Both the position numbers and the translations under genes were made by a program. DNA of 64,000 bases from Pedobacter endophyticus (GTDB lineage Bacteria; Bacteroidota; Bacteroidia; Sphingobacteriales; Sphingobacteriaceae), in assembly GCF_015679185.1 (NCBI RefSeq), contig NZ_CP064939.1, positions 2,418,001 to 2,482,000 on the forward strand, in the 5' to 3' direction. Shown here piece by piece: positions 33,094 to 41,951 of the stretch. Below the pieces are notes generated by a model. It saw only the letters and a program-made list of their open reading frames with translations. It ran no database searches and had not been told where the DNA came from. Positions within the stretch are counted from its first letter, which is position 1; every line of letters begins with the position of its first letter.

Positions 33094-33178
33094 GTTGCTG
33101 TGATGCTGAACGCAGTGGCAACATTTCGCAGCCGCTTTGTCAGGCTGAGCGGAGTCGAAGCCCCGAGCACTTACCTTT

Positions 33179-33354
33179 CGACTTCGCTCAAGGTGACACC
33201 CGACTTTGCACAAGGTGACACCCTACTCCGCTCAAGGCGACACCCGACTCCGCTCAAGGTGACACCCGACTCCGCTCAAGGCGACACCCAACTCCGCTCA
33301 AGGCGACACCCGACTCCGCTCAAGGTGACACCCGACTCCGCTCAAGGTTACACC
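33179..33354 (+). repeat. Eight tandem copies of a 22-bp repeat
   Basis: Consensus CGACTCCGCTCAAGGTGACA plus CC, eight units, 22 bases each, with scattered differences. The preceding GTCAGGCTGAGCGGAGTCGA at 33139 is close to the reverse complement of the unit, so the tandem block looks like expansion of one arm of a palindromic repeat. Confidence 0.9.
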
Positions 33355-33496
33355 CGACTTACCATACACATTAGAAGCTAAAGCCGTTAAATTTTGTTAA
33401 ATCAATCCAAAAATTTACCTGTTTTATCGACGAGAATAGTTAATTTCGGCAGCATTTTTATGTGAACGTTATTTTTTAATATCATTATACAAACCA

Positions 33497-36400
33497 ATGA
33501 ATTATTCAAAAGTCAATAATATAATAGGCTGGGTCTGTTTTTTAATTGCCACAACAACTTACATTTTAACGCTTGAACCATCTGCCAGTTTCTGGGATTG
33601 TGGTGAGTTTATTGCATCGGCGTTTAGAATGCAGGTGGTTCACCAGCCCGGTGCGCCATTATTCTTAATGATTCAACGCTTCTTTTCAATCTTCGCTGCT
33701 GGCGATTTAACCAAAATTGCTTATTGGATGAACGTTGGCTCTGCTGTTTGTAGCGGTGCAACGATCTTGTTCTTATTTTGGACGATTACGGCATTGGCTA
33801 AAAAAACCATTATTAAAGCTGGCGAAGAAATTTCAACAAGCAACCTAATCAGCATTATGGGGGCGGGCGCAGTTGGTGCCTTGGCCTATACGTTTTCAGA
33901 TAGTTTTTGGTTCTCTGCTGTAGAATCGGAGGTTTACGCACAATCATCGTTGTTTACCGCAATTGTATTTTGGGCCATCTTAAAATGGGAAGCACATGCC
34001 GATGAGCCACGTGCCGATCGCTGGTTGTTGTTTATCGCCTACATTATGGGGCTATCAATCGGTATTCACTTGTTAAACTTATTAACTATTCCTGCAATTG
34101 CATTCGTTTATTACTTCAGAAAGACGGGCAAAGCAACTGGAACAGGCATTATAAAAACATTAATTGTTGGGATCTTAATCCTGGCCGTAATTCAATATGG
34201 AATTATTCAATACCTGGTTTCATTTGGTGCTTACTTCGATTTATTCTTTGTAAATACACTGGGCATGGGTTTCGGTACGGGAATTATATTTTTCGCCATC
34301 TTGCTAATTGGAGCCTTGGTTTGGGGTATCAGATACTCAATTAAACACCAAAAGAAACTGTTAAATCTGGGCTTGATCTCTACTGTGCTCATCATTTTTG
34401 GCTATGCCTCCTTCTCGATGATCGTTATTAGAGCAAAAGCCGATCCCAACCTAAACAATAGTGCCCCAAAAGATGCTTTCTCTTTTTTAAGCTACCTTAA
34501 CCGTGAGCAATATGGCGACAGGCCCTTGTTGTTCGGCCCGAATTATAATTCAGAAAGAACAGGCTTAAGCGAAGGTAAAACACTTTGGAGAAAAGGCGCT
34601 GAGAAATATGAGGTTGCAGGTAAAAAAACCGATTACGAATACAACAATAATACATTGTTGCCACGAATGTACAGCGACGACCATGCTGCTTTTTACAAAG
34701 AGTGGATGCGCCTGGACGATTCTAAAAATCCAAATCTCGTAGATAATGTGGGCTTTTTGTTCAGCTACCAAATTGGCTACATGTACATGCGTTATTTTAT
34801 GTGGAACTTTGTTGGCCGCCAAAATGACGAACAAGGTCAGGGAAGCGGACATGAGGGCACCTGGATTAGCGGCGTGAAGCCAATAGATGCGATGTTGCGT
34901 GGTCCGCAAGATAATTTGCCGCCATCAACGGTTGATAACAATGCCTATAACCGATTCTTCTTCTTGCCATTAATTATCGGAATTATTGGTGCACTTTGGC
35001 ACTTCCAACGCAATCAAAAAGATGCTGGTGTTGTAGCCTTGCTTTTCTTCTTTACGGGCATTGCCATTGTTTTATACCTAAACCAAAAGCCTTTAGAGCC
35101 TCGCGAGCGTGATTACGCGTATGTGGGATCGTTTTATGCGTTTGCCATTTGGATAGGGCTCGGCGTGCTGGGCCTAAAAGAATGGGTGTTCAAAAAACTT
35201 ACCCCTACCATGGGGGCAATCGGCGCAACGGTGATCGGTTTGTTAGCTGCCCCCGTAATTATGGCCGAGCAAGGTTGGGATGATCACGATCGCTCGACCA
35301 AAATGGTTCCGCATGATATTGCTTACGATTATCTGCAATCCTGTGCACCGAATGCCATTCTGTTTACCTATGGCGATAACGATACTTATCCGCTTTGGTA
35401 TATTCAGGAAGTAGAAAATGTTCGTCCTGATGTGCGTATTGTTAACCTCAGTTTGTTCGACACTGATTGGTACATCAACGGTTTGAGGCAGAAACAAAAC
35501 GAGTCGGCACCGTTGCCAATTACCATGAAGCCATCGCAATATGTACAAGGTGAACGCGATGTAATGCCTTATGATGATTATAAAATTGCCGGCGCTATCG
35601 AACTTAAAAATATTGTAGACTTATTGTTATCGCCAAACGATGAGGACAAGGTTGCCATGCAGGACGGTACAAAATCGAACTTTTTACCAACTAAAAACCT
35701 GAAGATTACCATAGATCCTCAACAGGTAATTAGCACAGGAACGGTTCCTGCTGCCGATGCCGCGAAAATCACTCCGGTAATGGATTGGACTTTTAACAAG
35801 GGATATGTTACCAAAGGAACGTTGGCCATGTTCGATATTTTGGCTCACAACAACTGGAAACGTCCAATTTACTTTGCATCTACAGTGCCTTCTGAGCAAT
35901 TTAATGGTTTAGATAAATACTTGTATAGCGAAGGATTGGCTTTACGCTTAATGCCACTGAAAGCAGATACTGCATCGGGTGAAGAAAAAACAGAACAGTT
36001 GAATACGCCAGTCCTATACAACAACGTAATGAACAAATTTAAATGGGGCAACATGAAAACGGCAACCTATTTAGATCCACAATCATCTGATGATACTTTT
36101 ATCTTCACCAATATTTTGAGTAACCTAACAGGAAGCTTAATTAAAGAAGGTAAAATTGCTGAGGCTAAAAAAGTTGTAGATAAATATTATGATGTGATGC
36201 CTCAAAGGTTCTTCGGCATTCGTACCGTTGTTGTTAAATATTACATGGCAGAAAATCTTTATAAGCTCGGCGAAAATGCAAGAGCGAATGAAATATTAAC
36301 GCAATCGGGAGATTACATTAATAAAGAGCTGACTTACCTAGCCGATTTATCGCAGGCTAAAGGTTTAACAGGATCGCAGAGCATTCAGACAGGTTTGTAT

Positions 36401-36529
36401 TATTTAAATAGAATGATCAATACCAGTAAAGCCGCGGGACAAGACAAAGTGAGCAATAATCTGCAAAAGATTTTTACTGGCTTAGAAAGTCGCTTATCGA
36501 TGTTCTTTCCGCAAGAAAGTCCGCAATAA
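33497..36529 (+). CDS. DUF2723 membrane protein, second paralogue
   Basis: A 1010-residue protein collinear with the preceding gene over its whole length and clearly its paralogue. It has LEPSASFWDCGEFIASAFRMQ and VVHQPGAP, the KPLEPRERDYAYVGSFYAF loop, the WDDHDRSTKMVPHD motif and TYGDNDTYPLWYIQE. The two proteins diverge most in the C-terminal third. Predicted layout is as for the first copy: GT-C-like membrane part, soluble region, then helical repeats. Two copies may act on different acceptors or form a heteromer; neither is tested. A strong terminator follows the stop. Confidence 0.85.
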   Translation: MNYSKVNNIIGWVCFLIATTTYILTLEPSASFWDCGEFIASAFRMQVVHQPGAPLFLMIQRFFSIFAAGDLTKIAYWMNVGSAVCSGATILFLFWTITALAKKTIIKAGEEISTSNLISIMGAGAVGALAYTFSDSFWFSAVESEVYAQSSLFTAIVFWAILKWEAHADEPRADRWLLFIAYIMGLSIGIHLLNLLTIPAIAFVYYFRKTGKATGTGIIKTLIVGILILAVIQYGIIQYLVSFGAYFDLFFVNTLGMGFGTGIIFFAILLIGALVWGIRYSIKHQKKLLNLGLISTVLIIFGYASFSMIVIRAKADPNLNNSAPKDAFSFLSYLNREQYGDRPLLFGPNYNSERTGLSEGKTLWRKGAEKYEVAGKKTDYEYNNNTLLPRMYSDDHAAFYKEWMRLDDSKNPNLVDNVGFLFSYQIGYMYMRYFMWNFVGRQNDEQGQGSGHEGTWISGVKPIDAMLRGPQDNLPPSTVDNNAYNRFFFLPLIIGIIGALWHFQRNQKDAGVVALLFFFTGIAIVLYLNQKPLEPRERDYAYVGSFYAFAIWIGLGVLGLKEWVFKKLTPTMGAIGATVIGLLAAPVIMAEQGWDDHDRSTKMVPHDIAYDYLQSCAPNAILFTYGDNDTYPLWYIQEVENVRPDVRIVNLSLFDTDWYINGLRQKQNESAPLPITMKPSQYVQGERDVMPYDDYKIAGAIELKNIVDLLLSPNDEDKVAMQDGTKSNFLPTKNLKITIDPQQVISTGTVPAADAAKITPVMDWTFNKGYVTKGTLAMFDILAHNNWKRPIYFASTVPSEQFNGLDKYLYSEGLALRLMPLKADTASGEEKTEQLNTPVLYNNVMNKFKWGNMKTATYLDPQSSDDTFIFTNILSNLTGSLIKEGKIAEAKKVVDKYYDVMPQRFFGIRTVVVKYYMAENLYKLGENARANEILTQSGDYINKELTYLADLSQAKGLTGSQSIQTGLYYLNRMINTSKAAGQDKVSNNLQKIFTGLESRLSMFFPQESPQ

Positions 36530-36550
36530 CAGTTTCTAAGTGAATAGCAA

Positions 36551-36582
36551 AGCAGCTACATTAATTTGTAGCTGCTTTTTTT
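36551..36582 (+). terminator. Intrinsic terminator after the second DUF2723 gene
   Basis: AGCAGCTACA / ttaat / TTGTAGCTGCT followed by T7. Confidence 0.9.
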
Positions 36583-36675
36583 ATGCTGCTTGGGTTGGCC
36601 ACAAACTATGTTTTGTTACCTGATGGTCTGCCGAAGTGGAAAAATAGCCACGCAAAAAAGCATTGGATGTGGTTT

Positions 36676-36806
36676 CATCGTAAAATACGATTAGCTATTT
36701 ACACACTCGTTAGAAACGAGCGTGAGCCCTATACTAAAAAGCCAGCATAAAAAGCCTGCGCTCGTTTTTAACGAGCGCATACATAGCTTCACGATTTTAT
36801 CGTAAC
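36676..36806. repeat. REPIN upstream of the RAYT gene
   Basis: A forward REP unit (36676-36727) and an inverted unit (36754-36806). Each unit carries two palindromes, ATCGTAAAATACGAT and CTCGTTAGAAACGAG (or its inverted forms), as in the array downstream of the transposase. Confidence 0.85.
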
Positions 36807-36865
36807 ATTCTACGAAAAATTGGAACCACAACCTAAAGTTGTATAAAAAAGTTTAGCTTTATAGT

Positions 36866-37420
36866 ATGTCTGATCAATACAAAGCCTATAATCCAGAAGG
36901 AATCTATTTCCTAACATTCACCATCGTAGATTGGGTGGATATATTTACCAGGATGACTTACAAAGAAATCGTCATAAATTCATTAAAGCATTGTCAGCAA
37001 CATAAGGGCCTGGTACTTTATGCCTATTGTTTAATGACAAATCACATCCACCTGATCGCTTCTACAAGTGGAGAGATCAAACTCTTTGAAATTATCCGCG
37101 ATTTTAAGAAATTCACGAACAGAGCCATTATTGATGAAATCAATGCAGGCAATGAGAGTCGTAAAAAATGGCTGCTGAACAAGTTTGAATTCGCAGCCAA
37201 GTATCTTAAACGAGTAGAAAACTATAAAGTGTGGCAAGACGGCTACCATGCCGTTGAATTGATTGAGGTCAATTTTACTTATCAGAAACTAAACTATATC
37301 CATCAAAATCCGGTTAGGACAGGTATTGTATCAGAGGCTGAGCATTATATTTATAGTTCTGCATCAAACTACTCAAGTTTAGGCGGGGTTATTGAGGTAG
37401 AATTGTTGGACGTATATTGA
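36866..37420 (+). CDS. REP-associated tyrosine transposase (RAYT), Y1 HUH family
   Basis: A 184-residue IS200/IS605-like single-strand transposase. The HUH motif is His60-Ile-His62 in MTNHIHLIAS; other family landmarks are IYFLTFTIVDW at the start, YAYCLMTNH, VWQDGYHAVEL, and KLNYIHQNPVRTGI near the C-terminus, followed by YSSASNY. RAYTs nick the hairpin ends of REP sequences. The gene lies between a REPIN and a seven-unit REP array that share palindromes, which is the classic RAYT setting. The gene is full-length with no frameshift, so it may be active. No IS ends or target-site duplications were identified. Confidence 0.92.
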   Translation: MSDQYKAYNPEGIYFLTFTIVDWVDIFTRMTYKEIVINSLKHCQQHKGLVLYAYCLMTNHIHLIASTSGEIKLFEIIRDFKKFTNRAIIDEINAGNESRKKWLLNKFEFAAKYLKRVENYKVWQDGYHAVELIEVNFTYQKLNYIHQNPVRTGIVSEAEHYIYSSASNYSSLGGVIEVELLDVY

Positions 37421-37437
37421 ACCTGACATGTCTTTTT

Positions 37438-37931
37438 CATCGTAAAATACGATTAGCTATTTACACACTCGTTTTAAACGAGCGTGAGCTATAGGTGTAT
37501 TGAGCCCGACATGTCTTTTTCATCGTAAAATACGATTAGCTATTTACACACTCGTTATAAACGAGCATGAGCATAAGCCTTACATGCCTTTCATCGTGAA
37601 ATACGATTAGCTACTTGCACACTTGTTATAAACGAGCGTGAGCATAAGCCTTACATGCCTTTTTCGTCGTAAAATACGATTAGCTATTTGCACACTCGTT
37701 ATAAACGAGCGTGAGCCCATAACAAACACGCTTACACGCTTGCGCTCGTTTCTAACGAGCGCATGGATAACTTTACGATTTCATCGTAACCGATCACAAA
37801 AAAAACACGCTTGAACTCGTTTCTAACGAGCGCACAGATAACCTCACGATTGTATCGTAACAGATCACAAAAAAACACGCTTGCGCTCGTTTCTAACGAG
37901 CGCACAGATAACCTTACGATTGTATCGTAAC
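37438..37931. repeat. REP array: four forward then three inverted units
   Basis: Forward units start at 37438, 37521, 37592 and 37665; inverted units at 37738, 37809 and 37879; each about 52 bases. Unit landmarks are ATCGTAAAATACGATTAGCT and CACACTCGTTATAAACGAGC. Spacing is 70-83 bases. The switch of orientation in the middle makes the whole array one large inverted structure. The 572-base gap between RAYT and accA is this array plus a terminator. Confidence 0.92.
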
Positions 37932-37938
37932 AGGTCAC

Positions 37939-37970
37939 AAAAAATCCCGCTCAGCATAGCCGAACGGGAT
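37939..37970 (-). terminator. Terminator of accA
   Basis: ATCCCG / CGGGAT stem with further inner pairs, followed on the minus strand by T6, 22 bases after the accA stop. Confidence 0.75.
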
Positions 37971-37992
37971 GGATAATATAGTTAGTTAATGA

Positions 37993-38955
37993 TTATTCGT
38001 TCACAACACCCATTTCACCGAATTTTTCAATTCGCTGTTCAATCATTTTATCAGTTTTAATCTTCCCTAAGGTAGCTAAATCTTTCACAATATACTCTTT
38101 TAAGGTCCTGCCCATTAATTCTGGATCTTGGTGTGCTCCGCCAAGCGGTTCAGGGATTATCCCATCAATTAGCTTGTTGCCGAACATATCGTCGGAAGTT
38201 AGTTTCAAACACTCTGCCGCCTTTTCTTTAAAATCCCAGCTCCTCCACAAAATTGATGAGCAAGATTCGGGAGAGATCACCGAATACCAGGTATGTTCTA
38301 ACATGTAAACTTTATCTCCGATTCCGATGCCCAAAGCACCGCCCGAAGCACCCTCGCCAACAACAATACAGATAATTGGTACACGCAGCACCGACATTTC
38401 GAGCAAGTTTCTGGCAATGGCCTCGCCTTGTCCGCGTTCTTCGGCTTCTAAACCTGGGTAAGCACCCATGGTATCGATAAACGAAATAACGGGCTTATTA
38501 AATTTTTCGGCCAGGCGCATCAAACGTAGCGCCTTGCGGTAGCCTTCGGGGTTTGCCATACCGAAATTACGAAACTGACGCTCTTTTGTATTTTTGCCTT
38601 TTTGGTGCCCAATTATCATAACCGTTTGACCATTTATGGTAGCAAATCCCCCAATAATTGCCTTGTCATCTTTAACCGTTCTATCGCCATGAAGCTCGAT
38701 AAAATCGTCGCAAATCATGCTAATATAATCGAGTGTTTGCGGGCGATCAGGATGGCGGCTCATTTGAACCTTGTTCCAACCGGTTAAGTTTTTATATAAG
38801 GTGTTTGTGGTTTCATTTAATTTGCCATCAAGCTCGTCTAACGTGGCAGACATATCTACCTTTGTTTTTTCGGCAACTTGTTTAACCTTTTCTATTTGCT
38901 GAACCAGGTCGGCAATGGGTTTCTCAAAATCGAATGATGTTTTTATTTGCTGCAT
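37993..38955 (-). CDS. accA: Acetyl-CoA carboxylase carboxyltransferase subunit alpha
   Basis: With AccD, transfers the carboxyl group from carboxybiotin to acetyl-CoA, giving malonyl-CoA for fatty-acid synthesis. 320 residues, the usual length. N-terminal coiled region (residues 1-55; [17 protein letters not shown]), then [39 protein letters not shown] and the biotin/CoA site [20 protein letters not shown], followed by [17 protein letters not shown]. The start ATG is ten bases behind a TATTTTTG box. Confidence 0.97.
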   Translation of the reverse strand: MQQIKTSFDFEKPIADLVQQIEKVKQVAEKTKVDMSATLDELDGKLNETTNTLYKNLTGWNKVQMSRHPDRPQTLDYISMICDDFIELHGDRTVKDDKAIIGGFATINGQTVMIIGHQKGKNTKERQFRNFGMANPEGYRKALRLMRLAEKFNKPVISFIDTMGAYPGLEAEERGQGEAIARNLLEMSVLRVPIICIVVGEGASGGALGIGIGDKVYMLEHTWYSVISPESCSSILWRSWDFKEKAAECLKLTSDDMFGNKLIDGIIPEPLGGAHQDPELMGRTLKEYIVKDLATLGKIKTDKMIEQRIEKFGEMGVVNE

Positions 38956-38965
38956 AATTGAACCA

Positions 38966-38973
38966 CAAAAATA
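38966..38973 (-). promoter_or_regulatory. -7 promoter box of accA
   Basis: Minus-strand TATTTTTG, ten bases before the accA ATG. Confidence 0.4.
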
Positions 38974-39008
38974 AGTAATTATTTTTAGTTTGTGGCCAAC
39001 ACTTTAAT

Positions 39009-39872
39009 TTACTTTACCGGGAGCATGAAGCTTGCATTGCCACCAGCTTGCGTAGTTGGCAATTTACCATCCCATTTCTGTATCCATTGTTGCTGCACCA
39101 ATAATGGCGTTAGCGATTGTTGCCTTAAGCGATTGGCCTCCGATTCTGCTTTTGCCCTTACCAGTAAGGCCTGTGCTTCGCCGGTTGCTGTAGCCACTTT
39201 AACCTTCGCTTCCGCATCTGCTTGTTTGGCCTGATTTTCTGCTTTCAATCTTGCCTGTATGGATGCATTTTTTTCGTCAATCATTTGTCGTAAGCTTTCT
39301 GGAGGCGTAATTGCAGATGTTAGCTGATCGTAAATAAAGCCGTCTTTACTCAGGTTTTTGGTTAAGATCATTTGAATGCGATCTTCAAAACGCTCGCGGT
39401 TACTCATCACCGAATCTGAACTGAAAGAGTTGGCCACGATACGGTAGGCATCATAAATGGTATTACGCATAAACTGTTGTTCGATTTCTGCCAGCGGCTT
39501 GCGGTATTGTCTGTAAATTTGAGGAACCATAGTCGAATTTACATGGTAATTCAATTTAGGATCGACCTTAAACTCGGCGGCATCTTTGGTGGTTACTACA
39601 AAAGGCTCATAATCTACCGATTGTGTAAAAGTAGGAAACTCAACAATTTTGGTTGTCCAGGTATTATACCACACCCGGCCGGTAACAATAGTAATGTTAT
39701 CTACACCACGATCGGAGCCATAAAGGTTTATTTTGATGCCCACATTACCGGCATCAATATTTTCGTAAGTAAAAGGTTGAACTGCAATTACAATGAGCAG
39801 TATTACCATACCGGCAATAAGTCTGATTAATTTTTTATACAGTGTTTTTTTCGTAGCGTCTTGATATTCCAT
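39009..39872 (-). CDS. SPFH/prohibitin-domain membrane protein
   Basis: A 287-residue protein with one N-terminal membrane helix (about residues 17-33), then an SPFH (band 7) domain: IDAGNVGIKINLYGSDRGVD, FPTFTQSVDYEPFVVTTKD and VDPKLNYHVN. A long Ala/Glu/Lys coiled coil follows (about 205-255; RLKAENQAKQADAEAKVK and ARAKAESEANRLR-like). Such proteins form ring assemblies on membranes and modulate proteases or lipid domains. The start at 39872 (MEYQDATKK) is preferred over an extra 16 residues upstream, which overlap the preceding small gene's stop. Preceded by a 55-residue membrane protein gene ten bases away. Confidence 0.88.
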   Translation of the reverse strand: MEYQDATKKTLYKKLIRLIAGMVILLIVIAVQPFTYENIDAGNVGIKINLYGSDRGVDNITIVTGRVWYNTWTTKIVEFPTFTQSVDYEPFVVTTKDAAEFKVDPKLNYHVNSTMVPQIYRQYRKPLAEIEQQFMRNTIYDAYRIVANSFSSDSVMSNRERFEDRIQMILTKNLSKDGFIYDQLTSAITPPESLRQMIDEKNASIQARLKAENQAKQADAEAKVKVATATGEAQALLVRAKAESEANRLRQQSLTPLLVQQQWIQKWDGKLPTTQAGGNASFMLPVK

Positions 39873-39882
39873 TAGCGTTAAT

Positions 39883-40050
39883 TTATTTGAATAGTTTTTT
39901 AAGCGGAAAATATAGCACAATTAAACCTAAAACAACTTCTCCAACACCAATCCAAACCTTCAAATTGGAGGGTTGACTGATATTGTTTACGCCGAATGTG
40001 ATAAGTATAATTGCCGCAATTATGCTGATTAGATTGAGAACGAGTTTCAT
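39883..40050 (-). CDS. Small two-helix membrane protein, 55 aa
   Basis: Encodes 55 residues: MKLVLNLISIIAAIILITFG as the first helix, a short loop NNISQPSNLK, a second helix VWIGVGEVVLGLIVLYFPL, and a basic end KKLFK. It ends ten bases before the SPFH gene on the same strand and is probably its operon partner. The helix-loop-helix pattern and the basic tail support a real hairpin membrane protein. No family is recognised. Confidence 0.6.
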   Translation of the reverse strand: MKLVLNLISIIAAIILITFGVNNISQPSNLKVWIGVGEVVLGLIVLYFPLKKLFK

Positions 40051-40290
40051 TGTTACGAAAGTTTATTTGTGTAAGTTAAAAAAACAAGAACGAATTTCCA
40101 AAGCTCACTAAACTAATTAGGAATCGGTTGTAAGTGTACAGAAACTTAACCGATTTAGCGCTGCTCGAAGCATAAAGCTGGATGAACGCGAATAGCTGCA
40201 GTAACATTGCGCTCAAACTTCTTTTAAAACACATCCAAATCCTTACAGCCGCGGTAACCGAAATTCACGTGAGAAAACGTTACGCATGAA
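40051..40290. other. Intergenic stretch without recognised feature
   Basis: About 240 bases between the small membrane gene and the SusD terminator show no ORF with coding character, no tRNA and no clear repeat of the families seen elsewhere. Confidence 0.5.
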
Positions 40291-40322
40291 AAAACCGACA
40301 CTGCTACTTGCAATGCCGGTTA
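40291..40322 (-). terminator. Terminator of the SusC/SusD operon
   Basis: AACCG-CA-TGC / GCA-TG-CGGTT stem with two single mismatches, followed by T6 on the minus strand, 30 bases after the SusD-like stop. Confidence 0.65.
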
Positions 40323-40351
40323 ATAAAATATAGGGATGAGATGATACTTTT

Positions 40352-41932
40352 TTATTTATCCCACCATACTTTTCCAACTAATTTATCGCCACCGGGGACC
40401 GCCGCCGAGGCTGCCTTATAGTTTGCAGCGTTCGAAACGCCCTCTACAAGTGGATACGGGAATCTGCGTGGAATAGATCCGCCGGTGTTGGTATTTGGAT
40501 ATACAATTGGAACCAGTGCCGGAATGCCCGTTCTGCGCCAATTAGACCAGGTTTCGTAAAAATCGAGCATGGTAATGGTGTGCGCCCAGTATTGCGTTGC
40601 AATCATCTCCAGGCCATTTGCTGCTACATAAGGGTGCGCTGCCAAATAGATTCCTGCATCGTTTGTACCAACCGCCATGCTTGCATCGTATTGCGCAAGG
40701 AATGTCATTGCCGCAGTTACCCCGGCGTTGTAATGGGTAGCTGCAGAGCCGCCAATACCAAAGCGTTGCGCCGCCTCGGCCCAAAGCAATTCGGTTTCGG
40801 CGTAGGTTAAAATGAAGGTATTTCCATCGCGTTTCAACATGCCCGGATTTGGCGAAGAGTAATCGGTAAAATCGGTGTAAGACGGATCCTGGCGAACATC
40901 TCTACCTGCTGTACCACTCAAATCCTTCCCGTTGGGCATGCCTTTTTGTACCGATGCAGTGGTAACAAAACCGGGGTTTTGCCCTTTCGTTTGGTCTGTT
41001 AAATACAATTTGGTTACCGCAACCTTACTCAAGCGTGGGTCGTTATTGGTTTTTAAATAGTTGATGAAGGTACTGCTCCACCGGGTGTAAAAATTCTCCT
41101 GTCCACCATCGCCCAACAAAACCTGTGCATTTCTGTTTTGGGTAACCCTACCGCCATTCGCATCGTGCTTAAACATGGCATTGTCGGCATTATCCGTCAT
41201 GGTTTTCCCTGCGGCTTTGTTAATGTAGGTCTGCGCCAATGCAGCATCGGCTTTGGTTAAGCGCATCGCCATGCGTAACATTAAGCTTGCGGCAAAACGC
41301 TTCCATTTCGCAATGTCGCCAGCATAAACAAGATCGCCGATTACGGCATCGCCGCCTGTGCTGAGTGCGTTTCCGGCCTCATCTACCTCTTTCAGTAAAT
41401 CGGTATAAATGGCCTGTTGTGCATCGTATTTTGGATAGAGATTACCGGTATAATAACCTTTTCCGGCATCGAAATAAGGTATATCGCCATATAAATCGGT
41501 AAGACGCTCAAAAATGAGTGCTTTCCAGATTCTGCCCATTTGATGCACGTTGTTATATTGTGGCTTATCTTTTGTAAACTCTACCAAATCGGCAACATAT
41601 TTTACCTGATCTGGATAGGCTTTTTCCCAATAAGCAGCAGTATAACCCTCGTTGAGCATATATTTATCTCCGGCCCAATAACTAATTACCGACGACATTC
41701 CCTGCATCATTGTAGCTGCATAAATTAAATTACCACGCCAGGTTTCGTAGGCGAAATCTATACTCCCGGTGTAATTTAACTGAGCGGTAGATAAAAGGTA
41801 ATTTGGGTTGTATTGTTCCTGACCTACAGAAACAGGATCGGTATTTATTTCTTCAAAATCTTTTGTACAACTTGCTATCAGTGCTAACCCGGATAATAAA
41901 AGTGGTACGTATAATTTGTTAATCGTTTTCAT
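40352..41932 (-). CDS. SusD/RagB family outer-membrane lipoprotein (SusD-like_2 type)
   Basis: Surface lipoprotein that binds glycans and hands them to its SusC partner. 526 residues; lipobox IASC with Cys22. The start CTKDFEEINTDPVSV and LSTAQLNYTGSIDF are typical of the SusD-like_2 subgroup. Later FKHDANGGRVTQNRNAQVLL, ILTYAETELLWAEAAQRFG and a C-terminal MLDFYETWSNWRRTGIPALV complete the family pattern (helical TPR core). Substrate is unknown: no glycoside hydrolase lies next to this SusCD pair. It starts 19 bases after the SusC stop. Confidence 0.9.
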   Translation of the reverse strand: MKTINKLYVPLLLSGLALIASCTKDFEEINTDPVSVGQEQYNPNYLLSTAQLNYTGSIDFAYETWRGNLIYAATMMQGMSSVISYWAGDKYMLNEGYTAAYWEKAYPDQVKYVADLVEFTKDKPQYNNVHQMGRIWKALIFERLTDLYGDIPYFDAGKGYYTGNLYPKYDAQQAIYTDLLKEVDEAGNALSTGGDAVIGDLVYAGDIAKWKRFAASLMLRMAMRLTKADAALAQTYINKAAGKTMTDNADNAMFKHDANGGRVTQNRNAQVLLGDGGQENFYTRWSSTFINYLKTNNDPRLSKVAVTKLYLTDQTKGQNPGFVTTASVQKGMPNGKDLSGTAGRDVRQDPSYTDFTDYSSPNPGMLKRDGNTFILTYAETELLWAEAAQRFGIGGSAATHYNAGVTAAMTFLAQYDASMAVGTNDAGIYLAAHPYVAANGLEMIATQYWAHTITMLDFYETWSNWRRTGIPALVPIVYPNTNTGGSIPRRFPYPLVEGVSNAANYKAASAAVPGGDKLVGKVWWDK

Positions 41933-41951
41933 TTTCAATTTTTTTAAAGGA

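Noticed and set aside
33052..33381. 109-residue ORF after the first DUF2723 gene
   Set aside because: It is translation of the 22-bp tandem repeat and other intergenic repeats, and its composition is repetitive.
37438..37931. CRISPR array
   Set aside because: Units are palindromic, switch orientation and have conserved rather than unique spacers. No cas genes are present, and a RAYT gene explains the array.
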